DNA of 64,000 bases, taken from Sphingomonas sp. LR60. Lineage in GTDB: Bacteria > Pseudomonadota > Alphaproteobacteria > Sphingomonadales > Sphingomonadaceae. Numbering within the stretch: the first letter of the stretch is position 1; every line of letters starts with the position of its first letter. The notes beneath the pieces were generated by a model, which worked only from the letters and a program-made list of their open reading frames with translations, was not told the origin of the DNA and ran no database searches. Below are positions 42,739 through 53,623 of the stretch, piece by piece. The DNA lies in contig NZ_JASPFK010000001.1 in assembly GCF_036855935.1 (NCBI RefSeq), forward strand, positions 1,676,501 to 1,740,500. Direction: 5' to 3'. The position numbers and the translations under genes were made by a program.

Positions 42739-43088
42739 CCGCCACGCCGCTGACCGCCTATAAGGTCCTGACCGCCGAGCAGATGGCGATGCTGGAGCAG
42801 GACGGGCGGTTCGGCGGCGCGCCGGTCGACGTGGCGGACGGCTACATCCATTTGTCGACTGCTGCGCAGCTTGCCGAGACGATCGACAAGCATTTCGCCG
42901 GCCAGGCCGACCTGCACGTCGCCGCCGTCGACCTCGCCGCACACGGCGATGCGATAAGGTGGGAGGAGTCGCGCGGCGGCCAGCTCTTCCCGCATCTCTA
43001 CGGCGAAATGCTGCTGGAAACGGTCATTGCCTACGGTCCGCTCGACCGTCGCGCCGATGGCACGGTAAAGCTCCCCACTACCGGCTGA
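42735..43088 (+). CDS. DUF952 family protein
   Basis: 117 residues. The start overlaps the gyrA stop by four bases (ATGA). Seen are YKVLTAEQMAMLEQDGRF, DGYIHLSTAAQLAETIDKHF and HLYGEMLLETVIAYGPLDR, the family pattern. DUF952 proteins are related to glutathione S-transferase-like or ADP-ribosyl-type small folds in various annotations, but no activity is established. Conserved next to gyrA in several sphingomonads. Confidence 0.85.
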
Positions 43089-43094
43089 TCGCGC

Positions 43095-43529
43095 TCACGC
43101 CACGAACAGGTCGACGACCTCTCGCCCTTCCCCCACCGCCTGCAGCAACAACGTGCGGTGGCAGCGGCACGGATCGCGCTCGTAACACAGCAACGCGCTC
43201 GGCAGCTCCTCCACCAGCGCCAGCATCTGCGCCGCCTGCCCCTGCGCCTCGGGCAGCTCCAGCTGATCCTCATACACCGCTGTCAGCGTCGCGACGTCGC
43301 CCTTCTTCGCCGCGTCGCGCCCGCGCTTCGGCGTCCCCAGCGCCTTGAGATGCACATAATCGATCCCCGCCTCGGCGAGCGACGCCGCCAGCGACGACTT
43401 GGAAAACCCCGGCCGTCGCGACAGTGGCAACGCCCGCACGTCGATCACCCGCCGCACGCCCGCCCCCTGCAACGTCGCGATGAACCCGGCCATCGTCACG
43501 CCTTCATAACCGATGGTATAGATCGTCAT
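43095..43529 (-). CDS. DUF488 family protein
   Basis: 144 residues from ATG 43529 ([20 protein letters not shown]). The DUF488 pattern includes [38 protein letters not shown] and [18 protein letters not shown], with cysteine and histidine residues at the conserved C-terminal site. Function is unproven. It converges with the DUF952 gene and is divergent from trmFO across 59 bases. Confidence 0.87.
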   Translation of the reverse strand: MTIYTIGYEGVTMAGFIATLQGAGVRRVIDVRALPLSRRPGFSKSSLAASLAEAGIDYVHLKALGTPKRGRDAAKKGDVATLTAVYEDQLELPEAQGQAAQMLALVEELPSALLCYERDPCRCHRTLLLQAVGEGREVVDLFVA

Positions 43530-43588
43530 GCACCCGGAGGTGGTCGCGCGCCGCTGACAAGACAAGCCGCACCCGCTATCCGCGCGGC

Positions 43589-44899
43589 ATGACGTATGAC
43601 ATTCATATAGTGGGCGGCGGGCTCGCCGGGTCGGAAGCCGCGTGGCAATTGGCCGAGGCCGGGTTCAAGGTCCGCCTGTCGGAGATGCGCGGCAGCGGCG
43701 ACACGACCCCCGCCCACCATACCGACGATCTCGCCGAACTGGTCTGCTCGAACAGCTTCCGCAGCGACGATGCCGACAGCAATGCGGTCGGTCTGCTCCA
43801 CCAGGAACTCCGCGCGCTCGGCTCGCTGATCCTGCGTGAAGGTGACCGTCACCGCGTCCCGGCCGGCTCGGCACTGGCGGTCGACCGCGACGGTTTCTCC
43901 GCCGCCGTCACCGCCGCGGTGGCTGCGCACCCGAACATCACGGTCGTGCGCGAACGGATCGACATCCTCCCCGACACCCCCGCGATCATTGCCACCGGGC
44001 CGCTCACCGCGCCCGGCCTGTCGGAACGGATCGCCGCCGAGACCGGCCGCGACTCGCTCGCCTTCTTCGACGCGATCGCCCCGATCGTTCATCGCGACTC
44101 GATCGACATAAAGACCGCGTGGTTCCAGTCGCGCTGGAACAAGGGCGAAGGCACCGACTATATCAACTGCCCACTCGACAAGGACCAGTATCACGCCTTC
44201 GTCGCCGCGCTGATCGATGGCGAGAAGACTGAATATCGCGAATGGGAAAACGTCCCCTATTTCGAAGGCTGTATGCCGATCGAGGTGATGGCGGAGCGCG
44301 GGCCGGAAACGTTGCGCTTCGGGCCGATGAAAGGGGTCGGTCTCGACGACCCGCGCACCGGCCGCTGGCCGTACGCCTGCGTCCAGCTTCGCCAGGACAA
44401 TGCGCTCGGCACGCTCTGGAACATCGTCGGCTTCCAAACCAAGCTCAAGCATGCCGAGCAGGTCCGACTGTTCCGCACCATCCCCGGGCTCGAGAACGCC
44501 GAGTTCGCGCGGCTCGGTGGGCTTCACCGCAATACCTTCCTGCGCTCGCCCGAATTGCTCGACGGGACGTTGCGGCTCCGTTCGCGCCCGAACATCCGCT
44601 TCGCCGGGCAGATCACCGGCTGCGAGGGCTATATCGAGAGCGCCTCGATCGGCTTGCTCGCCGGCCGTTTCGCGATTGCCGAACTGCGTGGCGAGACGCT
44701 GGCGCCGCCGCCGGTCGAAACCGCGCTCGGCGCCTTGTTGTCGCACATCACCGGAGGCGCGGAGGCGGACAGCTATCAGCCGATGAACGTCAACTTCGGG
44801 CTCTTCCCGCCGATTCCCGGCCGCACGAAGAAGGCCGATCGCAAGAAGATGTACACCGACCGCGCGCGTTCGGCACTGGCGGAGTGGCTGGCGGCCTGA
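43589..44899 (+). CDS. trmFO: Folate-dependent tRNA (uracil-54-C5)-methyltransferase
   Basis: 436 residues. Makes ribothymidine 54 in the T-loop of tRNAs using methylenetetrahydrofolate and FAD. Visible are the FAD loop [72 protein letters not shown] substrate block ([17 protein letters not shown]) and the C-terminal [21 protein letters not shown] 25-base inverted repeat lies immediately downstream. Confidence 0.97.
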   Translation: MTYDIHIVGGGLAGSEAAWQLAEAGFKVRLSEMRGSGDTTPAHHTDDLAELVCSNSFRSDDADSNAVGLLHQELRALGSLILREGDRHRVPAGSALAVDRDGFSAAVTAAVAAHPNITVVRERIDILPDTPAIIATGPLTAPGLSERIAAETGRDSLAFFDAIAPIVHRDSIDIKTAWFQSRWNKGEGTDYINCPLDKDQYHAFVAALIDGEKTEYREWENVPYFEGCMPIEVMAERGPETLRFGPMKGVGLDDPRTGRWPYACVQLRQDNALGTLWNIVGFQTKLKHAEQVRLFRTIPGLENAEFARLGGLHRNTFLRSPELLDGTLRLRSRPNIRFAGQITGCEGYIESASIGLLAGRFAIAELRGETLAPPPVETALGALLSHITGGAEADSYQPMNVNFGLFPPIPGRTKKADRKKMYTDRARSALAEWLAA

Positions 44900-44911
44900 C
44901 CTCTCCCGTCA

Positions 44912-44978
44912 TTGCGAGCGTAGCGAAGCAATCCAGAGCCGGACCAGGACGCCCTGGATTGCTTCGCTACGCTCGCAA
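44912..44978. repeat. 25-base perfect inverted repeat (REP-type palindrome)
   Basis: TTGCGAGCGTAGCGAAGCAA plus TCCAG at 44912-44936 is repeated in reverse complement at 44954-44978 around a 17-base spacer. The core (ATTGCGAGCGTAGCGAAGCAAT) is a widespread bacterial extragenic palindrome type. It lies between convergent trmFO and the Lrp gene and probably also ends both transcripts. Confidence 0.75.
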
Positions 44979-44995
44979 GGACCGATCGACGCGAC

Positions 44996-45466
44996 CTACA
45001 CCGGGATCGCCGTCGTATATTTCGTCATCGACAGCGCGAAGTGCGACGATGCCCCGGCCACCGACGGGTGCCCGAGCATCACCTGCATGAGGAAATGATT
45101 ATAGTCGCTGACATCCGCCACGACGATCCGCAGCAGATAGTCCCATTCCCCCGACATCGAGAAGCTCTCGACGATCTCCGGCCGCCCATCGACGAACTGC
45201 TCGAACGCCTGCCGCGCCTCGATCGCATGGCTCCGCATCCGCACGTTGCACAGCACATTAACCCCGCGCCCCACCGCTGCGGGATCGACCAACCGCACGG
45301 TTCGCGTCAGGATCCCCGCCGCTTCCAACGCCTTGACCCGCCGCCAGCACGATGCCGACGACGCCCCGACGCTTTGCGCCAGATCGGCGTTGCTCAGCGT
45401 GCCGTCCGCCTGCAAGGCCGAAACGATGCGGCGGTCAATGGCGTCAAGTTGATCGGCCTGGTTCAT
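44996..45466 (-). CDS. Lrp/AsnC-family regulator, probable controller of phhA-hppD-hmgA
   Basis: 156 residues. Helix-turn-helix in LDAIDRRIVSALQADGTLSN and ADLAQSVGASSASCWRRVKA. The RAM domain follows (VRMRSHAIEARQAFEQFV, VESFSMSGEWDYLLRIVVAD). It is transcribed away from the phenylalanine hydroxylase gene across 96 bases. Lrp-type proteins beside phhA/hppD often activate them in response to phenylalanine or tyrosine, which I infer here from position only. Confidence 0.93.
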   Translation of the reverse strand: MNQADQLDAIDRRIVSALQADGTLSNADLAQSVGASSASCWRRVKALEAAGILTRTVRLVDPAAVGRGVNVLCNVRMRSHAIEARQAFEQFVDGRPEIVESFSMSGEWDYLLRIVVADVSDYNHFLMQVMLGHPSVAGASSHFALSMTKYTTAIPV

Positions 45467-45532
45467 GGCGAGGGGCTATAACGCTGCAAGCGTTTCATCG
45501 AAAGCTCCAGATAGTGCATTTCTGATAAGCAT

Positions 45533-45554
45533 TGATCGCGCCCCTGTGCGATCA
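45533..45554. promoter_or_regulatory. Candidate operator in the Lrp/phhA divergent region
   Basis: TGATCGC and GCGATCA form a perfect 7-base inverted repeat with an 8-base spacer, 8 bases before the phhA start codon. In a 96-base divergent region this is a plausible Lrp-family binding site or leader hairpin, though it would sit unusually close to the start codon. Confidence 0.35.
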
Positions 45555-45562
45555 TCGCGAAC

Positions 45563-46414
45563 ATGGCAGATGCAGCGATTACCCGACCCAAAGGAGCAGC
45601 AGCCGATTGGACGATCCCACAGGGCTGGGACGCGTACACGGCCGAGGAACACGCCACCTGGGATACGCTGTTCGCGCGCCAGATCGAGATGCTCCCCGGC
45701 CGGGTAACGCCGGAGTTCATGGCCGGCCTCGACGTCCTTCGCCTCTCCCGGCCGGGCATCCCCGACTTCGAAGAACTTTCCGAACGGCTGATGAAAGCGA
45801 CCGGCTGGCAGGTCGTCGCGGTGCCCGGCCTCGTTCCCGACGACGTCTTTTTCGATCACCTCGCCAACCGACGTTTCGTCTCGGGCAACTTCATCCGCCG
45901 CCCCGATCAGCTCGACTATCTTCAGGAGCCCGACGTCTTCCACGACGTCTTCGGACACGTCCCCCTGCTCGCGAATCCGGTCTTCGCCGATTACATGCAG
46001 GCATACGGACAGGGCGGGCAGCGCGCCGCGGCGATGGGCGCGATCGATCGCCTGTCGCGGCTCTACTGGTACACCGTCGAATTTGGGCTGGTCCGCTCGG
46101 GTGAGGGCCTGGCACTCTACGGCGCCGGCATCGTTTCCTCGCGATCCGAATCGATCTTCGCGCTCGACGACGCCTCCCCCAACAGGATCGGCTTCGACCT
46201 CAAGCGCGTCATGCGCACGCGCTATCGGATCGACGACTTTCAGCAGAGCTACTTCGTCATCGACAGTTTCGAGGACCTGCTCGACCAGACGCTCAACACC
46301 GATTTCGCCCCGCTTTACGCCGAGCTGGAAGGCCAGCCGGATCACGACCCGGAGACGATCCTGCCCGACGACCGCGTCTACACGCGCGGCACGCAAGCGC
46401 ACGCGCGCGGCTAA
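45563..46414 (+). CDS. phhA: Phenylalanine 4-hydroxylase
   Basis: 283 residues. Pterin- and iron-dependent monooxygenase making tyrosine from phenylalanine. The two iron histidines are in EPDVFHDVFGHVPLL at about residues 134-138 and the glutamate in WYTVEFGL about 40 residues later. It is the single-domain bacterial form without a regulatory ACT domain. It starts a unidirectional run with hppD (24 bases) and hmgA (114 bases). No pterin-carbinolamine dehydratase gene (phhB) is in the window. Confidence 0.96.
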   Translation: MADAAITRPKGAAADWTIPQGWDAYTAEEHATWDTLFARQIEMLPGRVTPEFMAGLDVLRLSRPGIPDFEELSERLMKATGWQVVAVPGLVPDDVFFDHLANRRFVSGNFIRRPDQLDYLQEPDVFHDVFGHVPLLANPVFADYMQAYGQGGQRAAAMGAIDRLSRLYWYTVEFGLVRSGEGLALYGAGIVSSRSESIFALDDASPNRIGFDLKRVMRTRYRIDDFQQSYFVIDSFEDLLDQTLNTDFAPLYAELEGQPDHDPETILPDDRVYTRGTQAHARG

Positions 46415-46438
46415 CCTCTTCACCTGAAAGGCCCGACC

Positions 46439-47497
46439 ATGACCGATCCCGCCAACCCGCTCGGCCTCGCCGGCTTCGAGTTCTGCGAATTCACCTCGCC
46501 CGATCCCGACACGCTTGCCGGCCAGTTCGAACAGATGGGCTTCGTCGCCGCGCATCGGCATCCGACCAAGCAGGTGACGCGCTACGTGCAGGGTCGCATC
46601 AACCTGCTGCTCAACCGCGAGCCGACCGGTCAGGCCGCGGATTTCCGCGCGCTTCACGGCCCGTCGGCGAGTGGGATGGCGTTCCGCGTCGCCGATCCGA
46701 AGTCGGCGTACGACCATGCGCTCGCCGAGGGCGCGACCGCGGTCGACGCGGCAGCGGGGACGCTCGGCGATGGCAGTTTCCCGATCGAGGGGATCGGCGG
46801 CAGCTACCTCTATCTCGTGAAGGCGGGCGAGGACCTGTACGCCGATTGGGAGGAAGTCCCCGGCTGGCGCGAGGCCGCCGAGCAGAATAATGTCGGGCTC
46901 GATATCCTCGACCACCTCACCCACAACGTCCGTCGCGGCGAGATGCGGACGTGGTCGAGTTTCTACGGCCGCCTGTTCGGGTTCGAGGAGCAGAAGTTCT
47001 TCGACATCAAGGGCAAGGCAACCGGGCTGTTCAGCCAGGCGATGATCGCCCCCGATCTCGCGATCCGCATTCCGCTCAACGAGAGCAAGGACGAGACGTC
47101 GCAGATCGAGGAATTCATCCGTGAGTACAACGGCGAGGGCATCCAGCATCTCGCACTGACGACCGACGATATCTACGAAACGGTCGAGAAGCTGCGCGCG
47201 CGCGGCGTGCGGTTGCAGGATACGATCGAGACCTATTACGAACTGGTCGACAAGCGAGTCCCCGACCACGGCGAGGACCTCGCTCGATTGAAGCGCAACC
47301 GCATCCTGATCGACGGCAATGTCGGCGACGAGGGCATCCTGCTTCAGATCTTCACCGAGAATATGGTCGGCCCGATCTTCTTCGAGATCATTCAGCGCAA
47401 GGGCAATCAGGGCTTCGGCAACGGTAATTTCCAGGCGTTGTTCGAGAGCATTGAGCTGGACCAGATCCGGCGCGGCGTGGTGAAGGTGGACGCGTAG
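46439..47497 (+). CDS. hppD: 4-hydroxyphenylpyruvate dioxygenase
   Basis: 352 residues, two vicinal-oxygen-chelate domains. Converts 4-hydroxyphenylpyruvate to homogentisate. Metal ligands are the histidine in DHLTHNVRRGEM, the histidine in IQHLALTTDDIYET and the glutamate in ILLQIFTENMVGPIF. The C-terminal QGFGNGNFQALFESIELDQ is the usual substrate-closing helix. It works between a tyrosine aminotransferase (not in the window) and hmgA, the next gene. Confidence 0.96.
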   Translation: MTDPANPLGLAGFEFCEFTSPDPDTLAGQFEQMGFVAAHRHPTKQVTRYVQGRINLLLNREPTGQAADFRALHGPSASGMAFRVADPKSAYDHALAEGATAVDAAAGTLGDGSFPIEGIGGSYLYLVKAGEDLYADWEEVPGWREAAEQNNVGLDILDHLTHNVRRGEMRTWSSFYGRLFGFEEQKFFDIKGKATGLFSQAMIAPDLAIRIPLNESKDETSQIEEFIREYNGEGIQHLALTTDDIYETVEKLRARGVRLQDTIETYYELVDKRVPDHGEDLARLKRNRILIDGNVGDEGILLQIFTENMVGPIFFEIIQRKGNQGFGNGNFQALFESIELDQIRRGVVKVDA

Positions 47498-47611
47498 CGT
47501 CCACCAAACGCGCGCACGACGGTGCGCGCCCGCGCCCAGCCGGCACGGGAAGCCGGGCCTTCGGGCACGGCTTTGCCGGGTCCGATGGCCCGGCGTTGAC
47601 AGGAGAGAGCC

Positions 47612-48907
47612 ATGCCCGACACGTCCCGCTACCATCCCGGCTTCGGTAACCACGTGTCGACCGAGGCTGTGCCCGGTGCGCTCCCGATCGGTCGCAACTC
47701 CCCGCAGCGCGTTCCATTCGGCCTCTACACCGAGCAGCTCTCCGGCACGGCCTTCACTGCCCCGCGGCACGAGAATCGTCGTAGCTGGCTCTACCGCCTC
47801 CGCCCGACCGCGCAGCACCCGGCCTTCACCCGCTACGACGGCGCGCCGCATCTGCGCGCCGCCCCTTTCGACACCCCTCCGTCTCCCAACCGGATGCGCT
47901 GGGATCCGCTACCCTGGCCCGCCACGCCGACCGACTGGCTCGATGGCCTCATCACTTATGGCGGTAACGGCAGCGTCGCCGAGCAGACCGGCGTCGCGAT
48001 GCACCTTTATGCCGCGACTGCCGACATGGACCGCGCCTTCTTCTCCGCCGATGGCGAGTGGTTGATCGTACCGCAGGACGGTCGTCTCGCGATCGACACT
48101 GAACTTGGCCGGATCGACGTCGCCCCGCTGCAGATCGTCGTCATCCCACGCGGCGTCCGCTTCCGCATTGCGCTCCCGGACGGCCGCGCGCGCGGCTATG
48201 TCCTTGAGAACCACGGCGCGCCGTTCCGCTTGCCCGACCTCGGCCCGATTGGCGCCAACGGTCTCGCCAATCCCCGCGATTTCGAGACACCCGTCGCTTG
48301 GTTTGAGGATCGCGACGAACCCTGCATCGTCATCCAGAAATTCCAGGGCGCGCTCTGGCAGACCACGCTCGACCATTCGCCGTTCGACGTGGTGGCATGG
48401 CACGGCAACCTCGCCCCGTATCGATATGATCTGACACGCTTCAATACCATCAACACCGTCTCGTTCGACCACCCCGATCCGTCGATCTTCACCGTCCTCA
48501 CCTCACCGAGCGACACCCCCGGCACCGCCAATTGCGACTTCGTGATCTTCCCCCCGCGCTGGATGGTCGCAGAGGGCACGTTCCGCCCGCCGTGGTTCCA
48601 TCGCAACGTCATGAGCGAGTTCATGGGGCTGATCGCCGGCGCCTACGACGCCAAGGAAGGTGGTGGCTTCGTCCCCGGCGGCGCGAGCCTCCACAACCAG
48701 ATGAACGGCCATGGCCCCGATCAGGCTAGCTACGAGAAAGCGGTCGCAAGCGACTTGAAACCCGTCAAAATCGACGGGACGATGGCCTTCATGTTCGAGA
48801 CGCGCCATGTCGTGCGCACCACCGAATGGACGCAAGCCTCGCCGACGATGCAGCTCGATTACGATGACGTCTGGCGCGGCTTTCCCAAGGCGACACTGCC
48901 ACGGTGA
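47612..48907 (+). CDS. hmgA: Homogentisate 1,2-dioxygenase
   Basis: 431 residues. Opens the homogentisate ring to give maleylacetoacetate. Iron ligands are in [14 protein letters not shown] (His and Glu) and in the later [16 protein letters not shown] block. The N-terminal [19 protein letters not shown] and [20 protein letters not shown] are typical. Translation starts after GACAGGAGAGAGCC. The next pathway enzymes, maleylacetoacetate isomerase and fumarylacetoacetase, are not encoded here. Confidence 0.97.
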   Translation: MPDTSRYHPGFGNHVSTEAVPGALPIGRNSPQRVPFGLYTEQLSGTAFTAPRHENRRSWLYRLRPTAQHPAFTRYDGAPHLRAAPFDTPPSPNRMRWDPLPWPATPTDWLDGLITYGGNGSVAEQTGVAMHLYAATADMDRAFFSADGEWLIVPQDGRLAIDTELGRIDVAPLQIVVIPRGVRFRIALPDGRARGYVLENHGAPFRLPDLGPIGANGLANPRDFETPVAWFEDRDEPCIVIQKFQGALWQTTLDHSPFDVVAWHGNLAPYRYDLTRFNTINTVSFDHPDPSIFTVLTSPSDTPGTANCDFVIFPPRWMVAEGTFRPPWFHRNVMSEFMGLIAGAYDAKEGGGFVPGGASLHNQMNGHGPDQASYEKAVASDLKPVKIDGTMAFMFETRHVVRTTEWTQASPTMQLDYDDVWRGFPKATLPR

Positions 48908-48952
48908 CCCACCGGGCTGGAAAATGCCGTCGACCCTGCTAGCGTGCGCCTC

Positions 48953-49270
48953 ATGCAGTTTCTCAAGATCCTGTTCTGGTCGCTGCTGGCGTTCGTCGCC
49001 GCGGTATTCACGTTCGGCAATTGGACCAATGTCACCGTCCAGCTGTTCGGCGGGCTGGTTGCGGAGGTGAACCTGCCGCTGCTGCTGCTCGTCACTTTCC
49101 TGCTCGGCTTCGTGCCGACGCTGATCTACCAGCATTGGGTACGCTTCCGCCTGCGCCAGCGCCTGACCGCGGCGGAACGCGCGACCGAAAGTGCCCTCGC
49201 CGCGGTCCGCGGCATCGAGACGCCGCCCGTCGTCACACCGCCTGCGCCCCCTGCGAACGGAGCCGAGTAA
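48953..49270 (+). CDS. lapA: LapA-domain (DUF1049) inner-membrane protein
   Basis: 105 residues from ATG 48953; a GTG nine bases earlier is possible. Two membrane segments ([19 protein letters not shown] and [19 protein letters not shown]) are followed by a basic amphipathic helix and a Pro-rich tail. LapA in enterobacteria is part of a complex that controls LPS synthesis through LapB; in a sphingomonad without conventional LPS its role is unclear. The stop overlaps the pyrF start by one base (TAATG). Confidence 0.82.
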   Translation: MQFLKILFWSLLAFVAAVFTFGNWTNVTVQLFGGLVAEVNLPLLLLVTFLLGFVPTLIYQHWVRFRLRQRLTAAERATESALAAVRGIETPPVVTPPAPPANGAE

Positions 49271-49944
49271 TGGCCAGCCGCATCTTCGTCGCGCTCGACA
49301 CTCCCGATCTCGATCGCGCCCGCACCCTGGCGCAGAAGGTTCGCCACCATGTCGGCGGGATCAAGCTCGGTCTGGAGTTCTTCTGCGCGCACGGCCCCGC
49401 AGGCATCCGCGCGATGGAAGAGATCGGGCTCCCCGTCTTCCTCGACCTGAAGCTCCACGACATTCCCAATACCGTCGCCAAGGCGGTGCAATCGCTTGCC
49501 GGGCTCGCCCCCGCCGTCCTCACGGTGCACGCAAGCGGCGGCCGCGCGATGCTGGAGGACGCCAAGGCCGCCGCGCATCCCTCGACCAAGGTGGTCGCGG
49601 TGACGATGCTCACCAGCCTCGACGAGGACGACCTCGCCGCGACCGGGATCGCAGGCAGCGCGCACGATCATGTCCTGCGTCTCGCCGATCTGGCGCGCGA
49701 GGCCGGGCTCGACGGCATCGTCTGCTCGGGTGCCGAGGTGAAGGCCGCACATGCCGCATGGCCGAAAGGCTATTTCGTCGTCCCCGGCGTCCGCCCCGCC
49801 GACGGCGACATCGGCGACCAGAAGCGCGTCGTCACCCCGCGGATGGCGGTCGACCATGGCGCATCGATGCTGGTGATCGGCCGCCCGATCACGCAGGCCG
49901 AGGACCCGGACGCCGCCGCCCGCGCGATCGCCGCGACGCTTTAA
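49270..49944 (+). CDS. pyrF: Orotidine 5'-phosphate decarboxylase
   Basis: 224 residues. Last step of UMP synthesis. The catalytic Asp-Lys-Asp array is in [17 protein letters not shown] at about residues 57-73. [14 protein letters not shown] opens the barrel, and [21 protein letters not shown] with [11 protein letters not shown] forms the phosphate site. It lies 43 bases upstream of trpF, as in many alphaproteobacteria. Confidence 0.97.
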   Translation: MASRIFVALDTPDLDRARTLAQKVRHHVGGIKLGLEFFCAHGPAGIRAMEEIGLPVFLDLKLHDIPNTVAKAVQSLAGLAPAVLTVHASGGRAMLEDAKAAAHPSTKVVAVTMLTSLDEDDLAATGIAGSAHDHVLRLADLAREAGLDGIVCSGAEVKAAHAAWPKGYFVVPGVRPADGDIGDQKRVVTPRMAVDHGASMLVIGRPITQAEDPDAAARAIAATL

Positions 49945-49986
49945 CGCGTTGTTGGCAGCGTGCGGGCAAGCGCCTAAAGCCGCGCG

Positions 49987-50621
49987 ATGCCCGTCACCGT
50001 CAAGATCTGCGGCCTGTCCACGCCCGAGACGCTCGACGCCGCGCTGAAGGGTGGCGCAAGCCATGTCGGCTTCGTCGTCTTCCCGCCCTCGCCGCGCCAC
50101 CTGCCGCTCGACCGCCTTGCCGGACTCGCCGCGCAAGTCCCGGCGCACGTCCGCAAGGTCGGCGTGTTCGTCGATCCCGACGACGAGCTGCTCGCCGCGA
50201 CGGTAGCGGCCGGGCGGCTCGATGCGATCCAGCTCCACAAGACCGCGCCCGACCGCGTCGCCGCGCTCCGCCGCCTGTCGGGGTGCGAGACATGGGCGGC
50301 GATCGCGGTGAAGACCCGCGCCGACCTCACCGCCGCGCCCGCCTTCACCGGCGCTGCCGACCGCCTGCTCTACGATGCCAAGACCCCGGACGGTGCGACG
50401 CTCCCCGGCGGCATGGGCCTCCGCTTCGACTGGCAGCTGCTCGACGGTTTCCGCCACCCGCTCCCCTGGGCGCTATCGGGCGGGCTCGACCCCGCCAACG
50501 TCGCCGAGGCGATCGCGCGGACCCGCGCGCCGCTGGTCGACGTTTCGTCGGGTGTCGAGTCCGCGCCCGGCGTCAAGGACGTGGACAAGATCGCCGCCTT
50601 CCTGCAACGGGTTTCCGCATC

Positions 50622-50625
<4 letters not shown>
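49987..50625 (+). CDS. trpF: Phosphoribosylanthranilate isomerase
   Basis: 212 residues. Third step of the tryptophan branch. The catalytic cysteine is in [16 protein letters not shown] at residue 7. The barrel continues with [31 protein letters not shown] and the phosphate-binding [16 protein letters not shown] with [15 protein letters not shown]. The stop overlaps the trpB start by four bases (ATGA). trpE, trpG, trpD and trpC are not in the window. Confidence 0.97.
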
Positions 50626-51848
<1,223 letters not shown>

Positions 51849-51852
<4 letters not shown>

Positions 51853-52649
51853 CCCGCCTTGCCGATGCCTTCATCGCCGACCGACCCGCGCTGATCTGCT
51901 TCGTCACCGCCGGCGATCCATCGGTCGCCGCAACGCCGGCGATCCTCGACGCGCTGGTCGAAGGCGGCGCGGACGTGATCGAACTGGGCATGCCGTTCAC
52001 CGATCCGATGGCGGACGGCCCCGCGATCCAGGCCGCCAACATCCGCGCGCTCGCCGGCGGGGTAACCACCGCCGACATCCTGCGGATCGCGAAGGAATTC
52101 CGCGATCGTCATCCACTTACGCCATTGGTGCTGATGGGGTACGCCAACCCGATGCTGCGCCGTGGGGCCGAGTGGTTCGCCACCGCGCTGCATGACGCTG
52201 GCGTCGATGGCGTGATCTGCGTCGATATCCCGCCCGAGGAAGACGATGCGCTCGGGCCGTCGTTGCGGGCGATGGGGATCGATCTCATCCGCCTCGCCAC
52301 GCCGACCACCCGCGACACGCGGATCGGCGAGGTGCTCGATGGCGCGAGCGGCTTCATTTATTACGTCTCGGTCGCTGGCATCACCGGCAAGCAACAGGCG
52401 CAACAGGCATCGATCGAGGAAGCGGTCGCACGGCTGAAGCACGCCACCGACCTGCCGATCGCGGTCGGTTTCGGGGTTCGCACACCCGAGCAGGCCCGCG
52501 CGATCGGCCGCGTCGCGGACGGCGTCGTCGTCGGCTCGGCGATCGTCGAGATCGTCGCCGAACATGGTGCCGCTGCACCCGCGCCCGTTGCCGCCTATAT
52601 CAAGACGCTGTCGGCCGCGCTCGCCGACGCACGAAAGGTTTCCGCATGA
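51849..52649 (+). CDS. trpA: Tryptophan synthase alpha subunit
   Basis: 266 residues from TTG 51849, which overlaps the corrected trpB stop by four bases (TTGA). Cleaves indole-3-glycerol phosphate and channels indole to TrpB. The catalytic glutamate and aspartate are in [20 protein letters not shown] at about residues 50-62. [14 protein letters not shown] and the phosphate-binding [14 protein letters not shown] and [11 protein letters not shown] are present. The stop overlaps the accD start by four bases. Confidence 0.95.
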
Positions 52650-53511
52650 GCTGGCTCAGCAACGTCCGCAACGCGTTGTCCGGAATCGTCCCGGGCGGTG
52701 CGAAGGCGCAGACCTCGATCACCTCTGGCACAAGTGCAAGGGCTGCGGGACGATGGTCTTCACCAAGGAGCTGGAGGAAAACCTCCACGTCTGCCCGACC
52801 TGCGACCATCACGAGCGGATCGGCCCGAGCGAGCGGTTCGAGCATCTGCTCGACCCGGCCAGCATCGACGTGCTCCCCGCCCCGCGCTCGCCGGAAGACC
52901 CGCTCAAGTTCCGCGATTCGAAGCGTTACGCCGATCGCCTCAAGGCCGCACGCGCCGGCACCGGCGAGCAGGACGCGTTCGTCAATGCACGCGGCACGAT
53001 CGACGGTCACCGAGTCGTGATCGGCGTGCAGGACTTCGCCTTCATGGGCGGCTCGATGGGCCAGGCGGTCGGTGAGGCGTTCATCCAGGGCGTCGAGACA
53101 GCGGTCAAGGATCGCGCGCCCTTTATCGTCTTCACCGCTTCCGGTGGCGCGCGCATGCAGGAGGGCATCCTCAGCCTGATGCAGATGCCGCGCAGCACTG
53201 TCGCGATCCAGATGCTCCACGATGCCGGACTGCCCTATATCGTCGTCCTCACTGATCCGACCTCGGGCGGCGTGATGGCGGCGTATGCGATGCTCGGTGA
53301 CGTCCATATCGCCGAGCCTAAGGCGACGCTCGCCTTCACCGGCCGCCGCGTGATCGAAAGCACGATCCGCGAGAAGCTGCCCGACGATTTCCAGACCAGC
53401 GAATATTATCTGGAGCACGGCATGATCGACATGGTCGTCCACCGTCGTGACCTGCGCGCCAAACTGGCGACCGTGATCGGCTATCTCTGCGGCGAACGTA
53501 AGGCCGCCTAA
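52646..53511 (+). CDS. accD: Acetyl-CoA carboxylase carboxyltransferase beta subunit, frameshifted near the N-terminus
   Basis: Forms the AccA/AccD carboxyltransferase that makes malonyl-CoA. The start ATG 52646 gives [20 protein letters not shown]. The rest, from [15 protein letters not shown], is in another frame, so one base is missing at CTCGATC 52714-52720. The four-cysteine zinc finger (CKGC and CPTC) and the crotonase-like [25 protein letters not shown] and GRRVIESTI blocks are intact. Repaired length 288 residues. Followed by folC, as in many bacteria. Confidence 0.94.
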
Positions 53512-53514
53512 CTC

Positions 53515-53550
53515 CCCTCCCCGTCAGGGAAGGGGCTGGGGGCGGGGAAC
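53515..53550. repeat. GC-rich extragenic palindrome after accD
   Basis: CCCCTCCCCGTCAGGGAAGG and the following GGGCTGGGGGCGGGG form an imperfect hairpin of C-runs and G-runs straight after the accD stop. Similar CCCCTCC...GGAGGGG intergenic elements are common in proteobacterial genomes. It may act as a terminator, but no U-tract follows. Confidence 0.35.
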
Positions 53551-53623
53551 TCGAACGAGCCTGGTTTCGGACGTGCCCCATCCCGACCCCGAGCTTAGGG
53601 CGACCCGCGGTAGATAAAGCCGG

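Noticed and set aside
47498-47611. Small gene or regulatory RNA between hppD and hmgA
   Set aside because: Only GC-rich imperfect palindromes and the hmgA ribosome-binding site are visible; no terminator with a T-run.
49191-50621. A long plus-strand frame upstream of trpB over pyrF and trpF
   Set aside because: It is an arginine/alanine-rich shadow frame caused by GC-rich codon bias; pyrF and trpF occupy the true frames.
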